A stretch of 64,000 nt of DNA from Poa pratensis. Lineage: Eukaryota; Streptophyta; Magnoliopsida; Poales; Poaceae. The notes below the pieces were generated by a model, which did no database searches, was not told where the DNA came from, and saw only the letters and a list, made by a program, of their open reading frames with translations. Positions 54,259 to 64,000 of this stretch are shown piece by piece (position 1 is the first letter of the stretch; each line of letters begins with the position of its first letter). Location: NCBI GenBank assembly GCA_947311845.1, contig CAMZMU010000040.1, positions 56,376,330 through 56,440,329 on the forward strand, written 5' to 3'. A program made the translations under genes and the position numbers.

Positions 54259-54732
54259 CGAGGCTATGGCCGTTCCTCAAGGCCGCAGCCGACGGCAATC
54301 GCCGGTGGAACTTCCTCAAGGCCGCAGCCGGGTGACGTTTCTAAAGGGCGTAGCCGACGGCAATAACAGATGAAATTTCCGGCGCCGGATCATCGAGGCA
54401 TACAAGTCTGTTGATGATTCCGGCGCTGGTTCGCATCTTCTTCGCCGGCGCTACGCCATGGAAACGACATCTTCATCGACGCCGACGCCTGTAGTGGTTG
54501 GCTAGACGCTGTAGCGTGTAGCTGTTAACGGCGTAGTTTAGATTTAGTTTGTTAAATCTCGTTTAGATTTGAAATTATAAGTTTGTTAAACTCGTTTAAA
54601 TTCCGCCGGAGTTGCTTATTATGAACGAAAGTTAAAAAAAAATTGACGTGCTTGTTTAGGGTGCGCCGCTGTGGGAGACTCAATTGGGGGTGCCAGACAC
54701 ATATTTGGAGGTCTCCGGTGGAGATGCTCTTT

Positions 54733-54947
54733 GCCCCCTTCTTTTCAGCTTATTTTCCAGATTCTCCCAGAAGCTACCCTCCATCAGCTTCTCCCAGAAT
54801 CTCTTTTTTAAATTTGTTTAAACTTCTAAATAAGTATTGGAAGACAAATTTAGAAGTTTAAACAAATTTAAAAAACGAGATTCTTTGAGAAGCTGATGGA
54901 GGGTAGCTTGTGGGAGAATCTGAAAAATAAGCTGAAAAGAAGGGGGC
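54733..54947. mobile_element. Hairpin MITE, 215 bp
   Basis: Nearly perfect inverted arms of about 95 bp. GCCCCCTTCTTTTCAGCTTA at the left pairs with TAAGCTGAAAAGAAGGGGGC at the right, and CTACCCTCCATCAGCTTCTC with GAGAAGCTGATGGAGGGTAG, around a short loop near 54,840. It lies three bases beyond the right TIR of the LPDGW element. Confidence 0.88.
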
Positions 54948-55035
54948 CTTAGTGGTTGATAGTTTAGCAAAGAGCCATTTAATACAAAAGATAGCGTGAG
55001 AGGCGCAGCGTGCTTACAGTTTGTAAGATGTGCCT

Positions 55036-55190
55036 AGCGTTTAGGTGTTGCGCTGCGTGCAGAACAGAGAGCTGTGGCAGCGGAGAAAAACGAGACTGGA
55101 GAAAGTAAATGGTTGATGTGATGGAAAGAATCGGAGACTGGCCACGACAGCCCAGCCGTAAAATGCATGAAAGTCAGACCTTTGCCCTGG
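55036..55190. repeat. Diverged second copy of the block at 50,429
   Basis: Shares GCTGTGGCAGCGGAG, GTGATGGAAAGA, GGCCACGACA, CCGTAAAATGCATGAAAG and CTTTGCCC with 50,429-50,580. Roughly 70 per cent similar by eye. Confidence 0.55.
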
Positions 55191-55499
55191 TGATGACAGC
55201 TCATTTTGACAGCTATATAAAATGACTTTTCACTTGGTATTTTTTTATACAGTTCATAAACACAGAATGTCCCAATGTACACCTAATTTTCATAACATTT
55301 TAAAATGCATTTTTCATACTATGAGCATCTAGTCCTATAAGACAAACCGGGGCCTCTTTTAGTTTGTTTTTAGAAGGTGCATGACTAAAATAAAAGAACT
55401 AGATCGGGAAATTCACTTCGGGTAGTAGGTGCAGATGCACTCATTACTCAAAAAACAATTTTGAAAATGTCAAAAAATTTAATGGAGAGAGCAAACCGA
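55191..55499. other. Spacer, no gene seen
   Basis: AT-rich sequence up to the presumed LTR end. Confidence 0.4.
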
Positions 55500-56880
55500 T
55501 GCAACAAAATGCAATGGCAAGAACACAAGAAGTGATTAAGTCCTTCACTCCCAAATCCCATCAAAAGCAACTAATGCTTATGGGGGGAGAAGAGAGGAGG
55601 AACAAAGGAGAGAACCACACAAGAACTCCAAGATCAAGATCCACTAGGTTCCCCTCACTTAGAGAAGGAATGGATTGGTGGAAATGTAGATCTAGATCTC
55701 TCTCTTTTCCCTCAAAGATATGCAAGAATCATGGGAGGAATTGAGAGGGAGGCAAGCTTTCCAAGGTCAACAATGGTGGGAGAGAGAGGGGAAAACGTGC
55801 TTGGCAAAGCAGTAACTCATTTGGGGAAGAAGGGGCCTTTTATAGGTCTCCACGAAAAAAGAGCCGTTGCAGGAAAAATAACCCCGGAGACTCCGGCCTA
55901 GGGGGTGGAGACTCCGGTCCTGGGGGGGGCGGAGACTCCGGCCCGAAAAGTCTTCGGGGCACTTCCGGCCCCTATACCGCAAGCGCCGTCCTCTGGGATT
56001 TGAGCACCAAAACAGTAATAACTTTTTCATCCGGACTCCGTTTTCGATGATCTTGGGCTCGTTGGAATCGTGACGAAGAGCTTAATAAGATCATGCAGAG
56101 AAACATCATAGTCCAACAATGGAGGATAAAACCAAATGGGGAAATGTTAGACCTCTCGATAAAAGAACAACCGGTGAAACCTCCAACAACAAAAACGCAA
56201 CAAGATATTCATATGAAATCCGATTTTTATGAACTAGAACTTGGTATGGAGATGAACACAAGCTCTAAATTCACACGTGGATAAAAGCCAAATAAGAATC
56301 AAGAAAGATGATATGCCACGAATGTAAAGGTTTGAGCTCTCCACAAAGATGCGATCAAGTTACTCACTTGAGAGCCCCTCTTGATAGTACGTCGACTATC
56401 CTATAACCCGGTCTCCCACTAACACCATGAGACCGGTAAAATAGAAACCCATATCAAGATCATACCTTTGCCTTACGCATTCCACTTGAGCTAAATGATG
56501 ACGATCTTGATCTCTTCAAGTGGACCACCTTTCTTGATTACGCTTTGCTTGATGAAGATTCACATGTTGCTCCTCCATACACCAAGATGTGGGCACATCT
56601 TCACTTGACCATTATCTCCACATGGGTTGCAAGCTACTAGCATAGGATTTCTTCGAGATGCTTATCTTGAACTTGACACAAAGCTCAACTCTACACATGA
56701 CCATTCTTCATATAAACCCTTGAATAGAGCATTGATCATCATGTAATCTTCTAGAGTCCAACACATGAACTCCAATGTTTTCCTATGGACAAGATCTACA
56801 AGAATGTCTCAATGCAAACATTAGTCCATAAGGATTGTCATTAATTACCAAAACCACACATGGGGCACCATGCACTTTCA
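55500..56880 (-). mobile_element. Putative 3' LTR of a minus-strand LTR retrotransposon
   Basis: On the minus strand the LTR would start TGAAAGTGCATGGTGCCCCA, directly after a purine tract, and end ...CATTGCATTTTGTTGCA. Length would be about 1.38 kb. It contains GGAGACTCCGGCC-type repeats (55,880-55,960). The start next to the polypurine tract is well supported. The far end was chosen from the TG on the plus strand and is uncertain. Confidence 0.55.
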
Positions 56881-56896
56881 ATCTCCCCCATTTTGG
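56881..56896 (-). other. Polypurine tract
   Basis: CCAAAATGGGGGAGAT on the minus strand, directly followed by TGAAAGTGCATGG. This is the expected plus-strand priming site next to the 3' LTR. Confidence 0.7.
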
Positions 56897-59800
56897 TAAT
56901 TGATGACAATCCCTTTTACGAGGGTTTATATAATGAATTAAGCAACCATGCACAACAAAGAGCGCAAGGATGAAAGAGCATGAAAGGCAAATGCTTAAGA
57001 ACGGAACTAAAACATAAAACCAAAATCCCTTAAACCCTCTAAACTTCTCCCCCATTGGCATCGATTGCCGAAATGGGAGGAAAATTTAGAAGGCCAATAT
57101 AGTAAGACCTCCCCCATAAAGTGTGCATTTCTCATAATATGAGTGAAATCAAATGCACATATGCAATGACGAATAGATGAAGGGAGATCAAACTATATTG
57201 AGGATCCAAAGATTGCAAAAGAAAATCAAAAGGAAGTTACTTCGACGAAAAAAGCAAGCAATCAAGAGGATCTGAAAAGTGTTCTAAAAGTCAAGATGGA
57301 ACTCCCCAAGGTACGTGCACAAAGTAAGATTTGCATTTGAATGTAGTGTGCACAACATGGAATCCTCACTCCCTCCTAGAAATTTTTGAACACAAACAAG
57401 TGCAAGAGAGCATAGATGATAAAAGAAGCAATGCAACTTGCAACAAACCAAATGTTGAACAACAAGATCAAGGAGCGACAAATAGAGAAACTTGCTCAAC
57501 CGAAAAGAGATGGGTGTGATATAGAAAAGACATTTTAGGAGACTAATACAAGGATGAGCGAGCATCAACATAGTCTTTCAATATATGAGGCACATAGTGC
57601 ATATCATGTCTTTCCCATATACACAAACCAAGAGAATATTGTAAACAAAACCACAAGCTTATAAAGATGCAAAAGGAATACCAAATGAAAAACGAAGCTT
57701 GTGCCTTTTAGGGACCACCAAAGAATCAAAAGCAATAAAAGGTGGTCACTAAAGAATTGGAATACCATTAAAGATGTAACTATTCTCATGTGTATAAGTT
57801 TCTAAGTAGACACCAATCATGAAGATATAAGTCCACAAAGAAACATGCACACACAAAATAGGACACAGTTAGAGAACATGATATCCAAGGGAAGTCATAA
57901 ATACACCAATAAGATCCTTGCTTAAGAGCATAGCACAAAGCTCAATTTTATCTTAAAGGGATATAGATGAACTTCCAACACACACTCATCATAGCATCAA
58001 AAATATCCACAAGGGATAAGGTGATAAAAGGGATGCTCCGAGAAAGATAACAAGTATCGCAATAGGCAAATGATTTTGAAAAAACATCAATATTGCATAT
58101 ACGAGACATAGAGTAGAAAGTGCTAGATTAACATATTTAGGATTGGTGAATCATGAAAATGATTATATATAGTCCCCTTGATATGTAATCATCCCGGCTT
58201 GCCCACATTTGCAATAAAGTTGTTTTTTGCAAGAACCAAAAGAATTGCCGCAAAAGAGATTCATGCCATGAAACAACCTACACAAGGTTGAAAGCTAGAA
58301 AAGTATGCATGAGGTAGATACTTGTTACCGAGATAACATTGGGTGACGTAGAAGATACAAGTTCATGATCATCCAAGCTTGGCTCCAATAAGCGCATGGT
58401 GACAACACCTTCCTTGTAGATGAGACAAGCTTCCAATGCATCTTCAATGTACCTAAAAAAATTTAAGTACAACATGGTACCCAAACTCATTGGGTCTAAA
58501 GTAGTTAGAGCAACTACAATACATAGGACAAACTCCACATAAATATGTGCATATTGATATGAAATTGAATTTCATACATCTTAGCCATTTAGGATTTGAT
58601 GGAGTTTATCCTATATATTGGATCAACAAAAGTAAGCATGCCATAAGATATACATATAATAAATATGCATGCAGAAGACTTTTAAGAACCAAATGAGCTA
58701 CAATTTGGACAAAACACCAATTACACCAAGAAGGCACACACAAGTGTGACAAGAAAACGAATTGCCCAAATTATATCAAAGACCCAAATCAACCCAAGAT
58801 ACCAATTTGAAAACATACCAAATGAAAATAGGATCAAAGAATAAATCAAACCCTCTACACTTTTCATGATGGCACAAAGTACCACGAAAAATGTTTGTCT
58901 TCCAAGGAGACACATCATCGGATCAAAGCCAATTGAAGACAACTAATGTTCAAAAGCATATAGGATAGCTCCCCCAAGATTTGTGCATTATTTATGATCT
59001 TGCATTTGAATACAAAATGCACACAAATGGGATCATCACTCTCCATATATATTATTCAAACAAAGGTCATGTTCAAGAAAGAGCAATAATATCCAATACC
59101 AATTTAAAGAATAGTGTTCTACTCAAAGTAGGATAGCTTCCCCAAGAATAGTGCATTATCTAGAAGTATGAATTAAATGTAAATGCACAAGGATGGGATC
59201 ATTGCTTTTCCTAACTCAAGAAAGCACAAAACAAATTTTGGGTAGAGCACAATGAATCCAAAAAGATACAAGGAATACAAAAAGGAGTTTGATTAAACAA
59301 GTTTTGGCAATAAAAGAAGGCAATTCAAAGCAAGAGCCAAAAGTGAAGATGATCTTCAAATTTCACCACAATTATGAGTATCACTTGTCATGGACAAAGA
59401 GTATATGGAGATATTTATCGGTGGTATATTGGAATGATATTCAAGACCAACTTCACAACAAATAAGCATATGGTAAAGGATAGGAATTAAAAGTCATGCT
59501 TAGATAGATAGATATTCTTGATAGCTTCAATATTCACGCGATCATGCAAGGCAACTCCAAAGAGTAGCTTGAAGCAATTGGTTTCCCAAAAAGATATATG
59601 AGAACATATTTAGGGAAAGCCATATCAAGAACTTCCATCACAAACAAGATCCAAAAGAGTGAGAGACTAAAAACAATTAAGCAAATATGGACCTTGTTTG
59701 AGCAAAATGCCATATAAGAATAAGATTATTGACAACATAAATTCTAGGTGGCAATACCTCACATGTTCACATTTTCTAGGCTTGTAATATGCACATAGCT

Positions 59801-60384
59801 TATTACTCCCCCATAATGTGATAATCCATTTTTTTCAACAAGAGGCACATAAAATCCAACTAGAGATAATTAATGGACATTATAGAATTTGAATTTCTCA
59901 AGAGCATGACATACCACATAGAGAGTAGATAATATTGATATATCATCACTAAGTGGTATTCCTCATGTACACACATTTTTAGGATTGTGAAGTGCACGAA
60001 GCATATCACTCTCCCAAAATGGGATAGTCCATTAATCTATCAAAGAGAGCCAACAAGATAAGATATATCAAATAAATGCAATAAGGCTCAAACAAGTACA
60101 TGGTGTGCAAACTAACATACACATACTTGATTTCTCAAGATAAGTAAGTAGAGAGCACAACACATACAAACACTAGCAAGGTACAAAACCAAACACATGC
60201 AAGGGTGCAAGCAACTTTCAATGTATATATGATATAAGCACAAGTTACCGCAAGGAGGAACATTGGATATAAGATAGAACAATATAGCCCAAATGACTTG
60301 GCTTGAGAGAGTATGATTGATGAAGGTCCCTTAATTCTTCATAATGTAGCCAAGTCTCCAATGCCCACCAACAACACCTATTGA
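56897..60384 (-). other. 3.5-kb non-coding interior between gag and LTR
   Basis: No protease, integrase, reverse transcriptase or RNase H sequence is visible. Purine-tract-like TGGGGGAG copies recur (plus-strand CTCCCCCA at 57,047, 57,109, 58,969 and 59,806, and CTTCCCCA near 59,138). Several are followed by GTGCATT and an inverted AATGCACA, so the region is built from diverged repeats of the 3' end. This fits a non-autonomous element. Confidence 0.6.
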
Positions 60385-61505
60385 TCAAGTTTTAGCTTGT
60401 TGGTCCCCAACCAAGTTGGGTCCTAAGAGGTTAGTCACAATAGGCTTGGCAACCCAAATGGTTCTTTTCTTGACACCACTTTGAGTACCAACATATTTGG
60501 CAAACACATTGCCAACCTTATCCTTCCGAAGAGAATAACATCATCAATTATAATAGGGTTGGATAAGGTACCATTAGTACATGAAGAAGCAAAGTGGCCC
60601 TTCTCACGGCATATGTAGCAACATTGGCTTCCTCCTTTCTTCTTAGTTGGAATCTCGACTTGAGGAGGGGTAGCTTGATTCTTCTTAGGAAGTGGCCATT
60701 CTTCAACTTGAGGAACTTGAGTTTGAGCTTGAGGCCTCTTCCCTTGTTGCTTCTCAATAAGAGACTTCTTCTTCAAAGGGCAAGATCTAACATGGTGCCC
60801 TTCAACTTTACACTTGATGCAAACAATCTTGGCCGAATCTTTAACTTGTTCTTGGCCCTTTTTATTCTTGTTGTACTTGGACTTGTTCTTGTTATTGGAG
60901 TTGAATCCAAGTCCACTCTTGTCATTGGGGCGTCTTTGAACACTCAACATATTGTCAAGTGTGGACTTCCCAACATGACGCTTTTCCAAGTCTTTCTTCA
61001 AAGAAGTGACTTGGGCCTTGAGCTCATTTAATTCCTCTACATGGTTAGTATCAACACAAACACTAGTGGAAGTAGAGGCTTCATTGTTAGAGCAACAATG
61101 CATAGAAAGTAATTCATCACAAGATTTAGCAATAGTATATGATGTACAATTACTAAGACTAGCACATGGCAATATAGCATTTTTGGTAGAGATTGTGCTA
61201 TTGACCACATGAGGCTCACAAGATGTTACCTTCGACATAATAGCCTCATGAGCTAACTTTAGCTTAGCATGGGATGCTAGAAGATCCTCATTAGAGCTAG
61301 AGAGCTTTTCATGACTTTCTTCCAATATCCCATACTTGCTAGTTAGCAACTCAAGTTGAGCCCTTAGCTCAACATTCTCCTTCAAAATAGATGATTCACA
61401 AGATGTGGAGTTAGTAGCATAAGCATCATTAATATTAGAAATGGAAGAAGACAACTTGGCAAGCTCATCATTCAACCTAGCATTTTCCTCAATAATATAG
61501 ATCAG
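60385..61505 (-). pseudogene. Gag-like protein with two CCHC zinc knuckles, truncated and frameshifted
   Basis: Minus strand. Coiled-coil part (IIEENARLNDELAKLSS, VEELNELKAQVTSLKKDLEK), a basic Asn/Lys stretch, then knuckles CIKCKVEGHHVRSC and CYICREKGHFASSC, both C-x2-C-x4-H-x4-C. After NPIIIDDV a one-base deletion near 60,535 shifts the frame. The original frame continues RKDKVGNVFAKYVGTQSG and so on to a TGA at 60,385-60,387. The N-terminal part is cut off at 61,505 by the gypsy element, so the first 15 residues of the open frame (MIPEERTTRPPISTL) are LTR-derived. The protein would package the element's RNA. No pol follows. Confidence 0.82.
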
Positions 61506-61949
61506 TGTAGAAATAGGGGGTCTTGTCGTTCTCTCCTCAGGGATCAAACTACTGGTGTTCTTTGTTTCCAGAAGCTAGGACAAATTCGAAAGGTGAGACT
61601 TTTACTGACAGAACAGGTTTAAGCAGGGTTCTTACAGATCAAAGCATTTAAACATGAAAAGTAACAGGATCTTGCTTGTCAGGCAAGGTAACTAGCAAAT
61701 GGAGGCTAAGGAAGAGATTGCAACACCCAAACATGCAGTAGATTTCATAACAAGTCACAGATCAAACACCACAGGCATATAACAGGCAGGATTCAGAAAT
61801 AGCACTGAACTGTGTCACTCAATTCACTGTCACAACCAAACCAAGCAAGCTCTACACACAGATGGATGATCTACTAGTTTCTAAGCAATTACAACAGAGA
61901 ATTGGAGAGGTGAGATTGGTGTTCTTCACTGAAGCTTGTCGAAGCAGAG

Positions 61950-62015
61950 GAAGCAGGGAAGCAGACAGGGAAGATGCAGAAGCAGGGGAAGCAGGGAAGC
62001 AGACAGGGAAGAGGC
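61950..62015. repeat. Imperfect ~36-bp tandem duplication
   Basis: GCAGGGAAGCAGACAGGGAA occurs at about 61,954 and 61,990 within a purine-rich stretch of the LTR. Confidence 0.7.
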
Positions 62016-62890
62016 AGATCTTGTGCTTCAGTTCACCAGGGCCTTGGTCCTCTTCTCTTCATCTACATGGATCTTCTTCTTCTTGCTATTCTTGGTGTTC
62101 TTGCTCTCGAGATAGTGGTGGTGTTGTGTTGTTGTGGCTGAGGATGGAAAGGTGGAGAGAGTTGTGGTGGATGGATGTGTGTGAGATGGATGTGTCCAGG
62201 AGGTGGTCTTGGTGGCTTTATACCCTTTTTGCCTTTTTGGTGGAGTGGTGGTGCGTGGTGGTTGAGAGGGAAGCTTCCCCCTTCAGCCCACAACTCACAA
62301 TGCACATGGCATGTTTCCACCTTTTTCCCTTTTTCCCTTTTTGCCTTTTTGAGCCTTTGCTTCTTTCCCAAGTTGATCTCATCCACCTTTGCTTGTTCAA
62401 ACTTCTTCTTCTTATCTCCTGTGAGCTCATACTTTCTGCTAGTGTTGAAGGAGAATGTGCCTTGGCGCACTGATCTGCAAAATGGGCACATATGCTGTAA
62501 AGTGTGGATAAAACCTTTCTGAACTTTCTGAATTTAAACAAGGTTTAGGGTTTTAGGGATCAAAAGAGAGATCATAATTTGGAGTGATCAAAAACCCCAC
62601 ACCCGAACCTTTGCTTGTCCCCAAGTAAAGCAAATGTGATAAAAATGACAACACCATGAAAGTGAACAGTGCTCAATTCTGAAAACACAAAGTTTCAGAC
62701 ATATTGGATTCTATACAGTTTCTGAATACAAGTATTGCAATCTCTAGTTCTGAAACAAGTATCAAATAGCAGAATTTATATATTTCTAGGTTCAGAGACT
62801 TTGGATTAGCAAGATAAAACAATTGGCAGGAAATTGGATGAAAATGATCCAGGAAACAGCCACAATGCAGGGTTAACTGAATGCAAAGTC

Positions 62891-63225
62891 AGTGCTTCAC
62901 CTGCTACAGTTCCCAGGAACATAGTAGGCTAATGCATTGGTCAAACATGAGTTAGTTAAGCAGTTCCTTGTTAAGTTAACAGAGTTAGTGCTTCACAAAC
63001 TACAGATCCCAGGATCATAGTTGCTAATGCCAAAAATTGCCTCAGGTTTCTGTCAAAAGCTTCAGGTTAGTGCTTCACATACCACAATCCCAAGATCATG
63101 GTTGCTAATGCAAAAGATGTTAATTAGTGGTCATGGAAATTGAAATGAGCTTTCATGAGTTAGTGCTTCACATGTCACCGATCCAGAGATCATGACATGC
63201 TAATGCAAAAATGCAGTTAGAATAT
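62891..63225. repeat. Four-unit tandem repeat, ~80-95 bp, in the gypsy LTR
   Basis: AGTGCTTCAC starts units at 62,891, 62,987, 63,069 and 63,163. Each goes on with a variant of ACAGATCCCAGGATCATAG and ends in GCTAATGCAAAA. Spacing is 96, 82 and 94 bp. The CCCAGGATCAT part is a degenerate palindrome. Confidence 0.85.
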
Positions 63226-63809
63226 GGCTCTCAAATGGATCATCTCATTCAGTTTCTAAGCCAAGTGCATTATGCAGGTATTCCAATAATTTTGAGCAGA
63301 GAAATAGATAAATTTGTTTTGATAAATGATTCTGACATAAGCATTTGCAAAATCCATAAGAGAGATTGAAAGATTCTCAATAACATGAAAAGTTGTTTAA
63401 ACAGAATAGAGCACTAAATCAAACCTTTACTGTAATAGCAATTTCAAACCAGGCCAACTAATGATAAAATCTTCAGAATCATGGCATAAAAATGATATTC
63501 ATGATGGAATTTAGTTTTGGGAATTGGAATGTTTTCACCTGGTGTTTACTTCAGCTTCTTGCTTCATAAGATCACTACCAACCATCTCCATTTCTCCTTT
63601 ATTTATAACCTGAAAAACAACAACACAAGAAAAACAACCAAAACAAAAATAGCAATTAAAGGAAAGAAATATGAAATAGCATAAAAAGGTATCAGGCTGC
63701 CTCCTGATGAGTGCTTGTTTAAGGTCATGAGCCCGACCATTGCACAGCTTCACTGGTTCACTACTCCAAAAGATGCATTGTGAGCATCCTCTGGCTCATC
63801 ATCCTCTGT

Positions 63810-64000
63810 TTAATCAGTTTCTTCAGTATCAATTTTCTCTCCAACCACATAGTGCTTCAGCCTCTGACCATTAACCTTGAAAGTGCCTTCAGATGACTCT
63901 GTACTTCAAAAGCACCATGTCCAAGGTCTCTCTTGATGATACAGGGACCAAACCATCTAGACTTGAATTTTCCAGAACAAATGCAGTTTGGAGTCATATA
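63810..64000 (-). pseudogene. Ty3-gypsy pol C-terminus (post-integrase), partial and frameshifted
   Basis: Minus strand from the window edge. YDSKLHLF, then in another frame GKFKSRWFGPCIIKRDLG, HGAFEV, then in a third frame SSEGTFKVNGQRLKHYVVGE ending TEETD and a TAA at 63,812-63,810. The KSRWxGP and FKVNGxRLKxY motifs mark the end of Athila-type gypsy polyproteins. At least two frame breaks show decay. The rest lies to the right of the window. Confidence 0.8.

Larger units (their letters stand above)
52946..54729. mobile_element. TIR element (PIF/Harbinger-like) carrying a second LPDGW ORF
   Basis: Left GAGCATCTCCACCGGGGATC followed by TCCA, and inverse of the right end GAGCATCTCCACCGGAGACC followed by TCCA, match at about 21 of 24. 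Flanks are TTA on the left and TTT on the right, an imperfect 3-bp duplication. Subterminal parts contain GGGGTGCC repeats and a C13 run near 53,022. The only gene is at 53,576. Length is 1,784 bp. Confidence 0.78.
61506..63584 (-). mobile_element. Putative 3' LTR of a Ty3-gypsy element inserted into the gag gene
   Basis: On the plus strand the element begins TGTAGAAATAGGGGG at 61,506, exactly where gag homology stops; ATCAG (61,501-61,505) would be the target duplication, whose partner lies outside the window. The inner end is placed at 63,584 because the minus strand there shows a purine tract (AAAGGAGAAATGGAGA at 63,600-63,585) followed by TGG. The outer border is well supported, the inner one weakly. 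The open frames at 61,862-62,541 are compositional. Confidence 0.5.

Noticed and set aside
61862..62541. Overlapping ORFs on both strands, one with Lys-rich sequence
   Set aside because: Low-complexity purine/pyrimidine LTR sequence with tandem repeats; no protein family.
1..64000. CRISPR arrays, bacterial operons, riboswitches
   Set aside because: The sequence is plant nuclear DNA with spliceosomal introns; the tandem arrays here have no CRISPR-like spacers.

Overview
The window is plant nuclear DNA, most likely from a large-genome Triticeae grass (wheat, barley or Aegilops group). The signs are GC-rich first exons, short AT-rich introns with GT-AG ends, a tRNA-derived SINE of the type I know as Au SINE with a perfect 14-bp target duplication, Stowaway MITEs, nested Ty1-copia and Ty3-gypsy LTR elements, and GDSL and F-box/DUF295 genes. 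Gene models were built by hand by joining exons with compatible phase. No search was run. Transposon family names are assigned from memory of termini and target-site lengths.

1-26,053: a large direct tandem duplication. Positions 1-10,098 recur at 15,955-26,053 (period 15,954 bp), and the only difference noticed is one extra G at about 25,957. Each copy holds an RNase H (LINE-type) fragment broken by a small retroposon, a six-exon gene for an unrecognised 708-aa protein with a GC-AG first intron (+), a SINE relic split by a T-tailed retroposon, and an intact four-exon GDSL esterase/lipase gene (-). Between the copies (10,099-15,954) lie MITEs, two degenerate tandem repeats and a small gene for a 65-aa protein with a C22 run in its leader.

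26,054-41,644: MITEs and the SINE are followed by a coiled-coil protein gene (29.3-31.3 kb, +, with a probable frameshift near its N-terminus) and a three-exon gene for a small charged nuclear-type protein (32.3-33.1 kb, -) with a duplicated 182-bp block upstream. Then come a Ty1-copia pol relic, a hAT MITE, an array of about eleven ~100-bp units (37.4-38.5 kb) and an orphan DUF295 C-terminal fragment.

41,645-46,992: a second GDSL gene (five exons, -) broken by one extra base in a homopolymer, then an F-box/DUF295 gene (-) broken by one in-frame stop. Both are otherwise well preserved, so recent pseudogenes or sequence errors are equally possible.

46,993-64,000: a transposon-rich tract. Three elements end in GAGCATCTCC-like terminal inverted repeats (48.1, 48.7 and 52.9 kb). 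The two larger ones each carry one ORF, and the ORFs share a domain (LPDGW ... VPV ... DPxYxIxxPxW) followed by an acidic stretch. They do not look like transposase and are the best candidate here for an undescribed, transposon-borne gene family. Next to them are a LINE 3' end, a hAT MITE nested in another hAT-like element, and a hairpin MITE. From 55.5 kb to the end, a minus-strand LTR element that shows only a gag-like zinc-knuckle protein is interrupted at 61,505/61,506 by a minus-strand gypsy element, whose pol end enters from the right edge.
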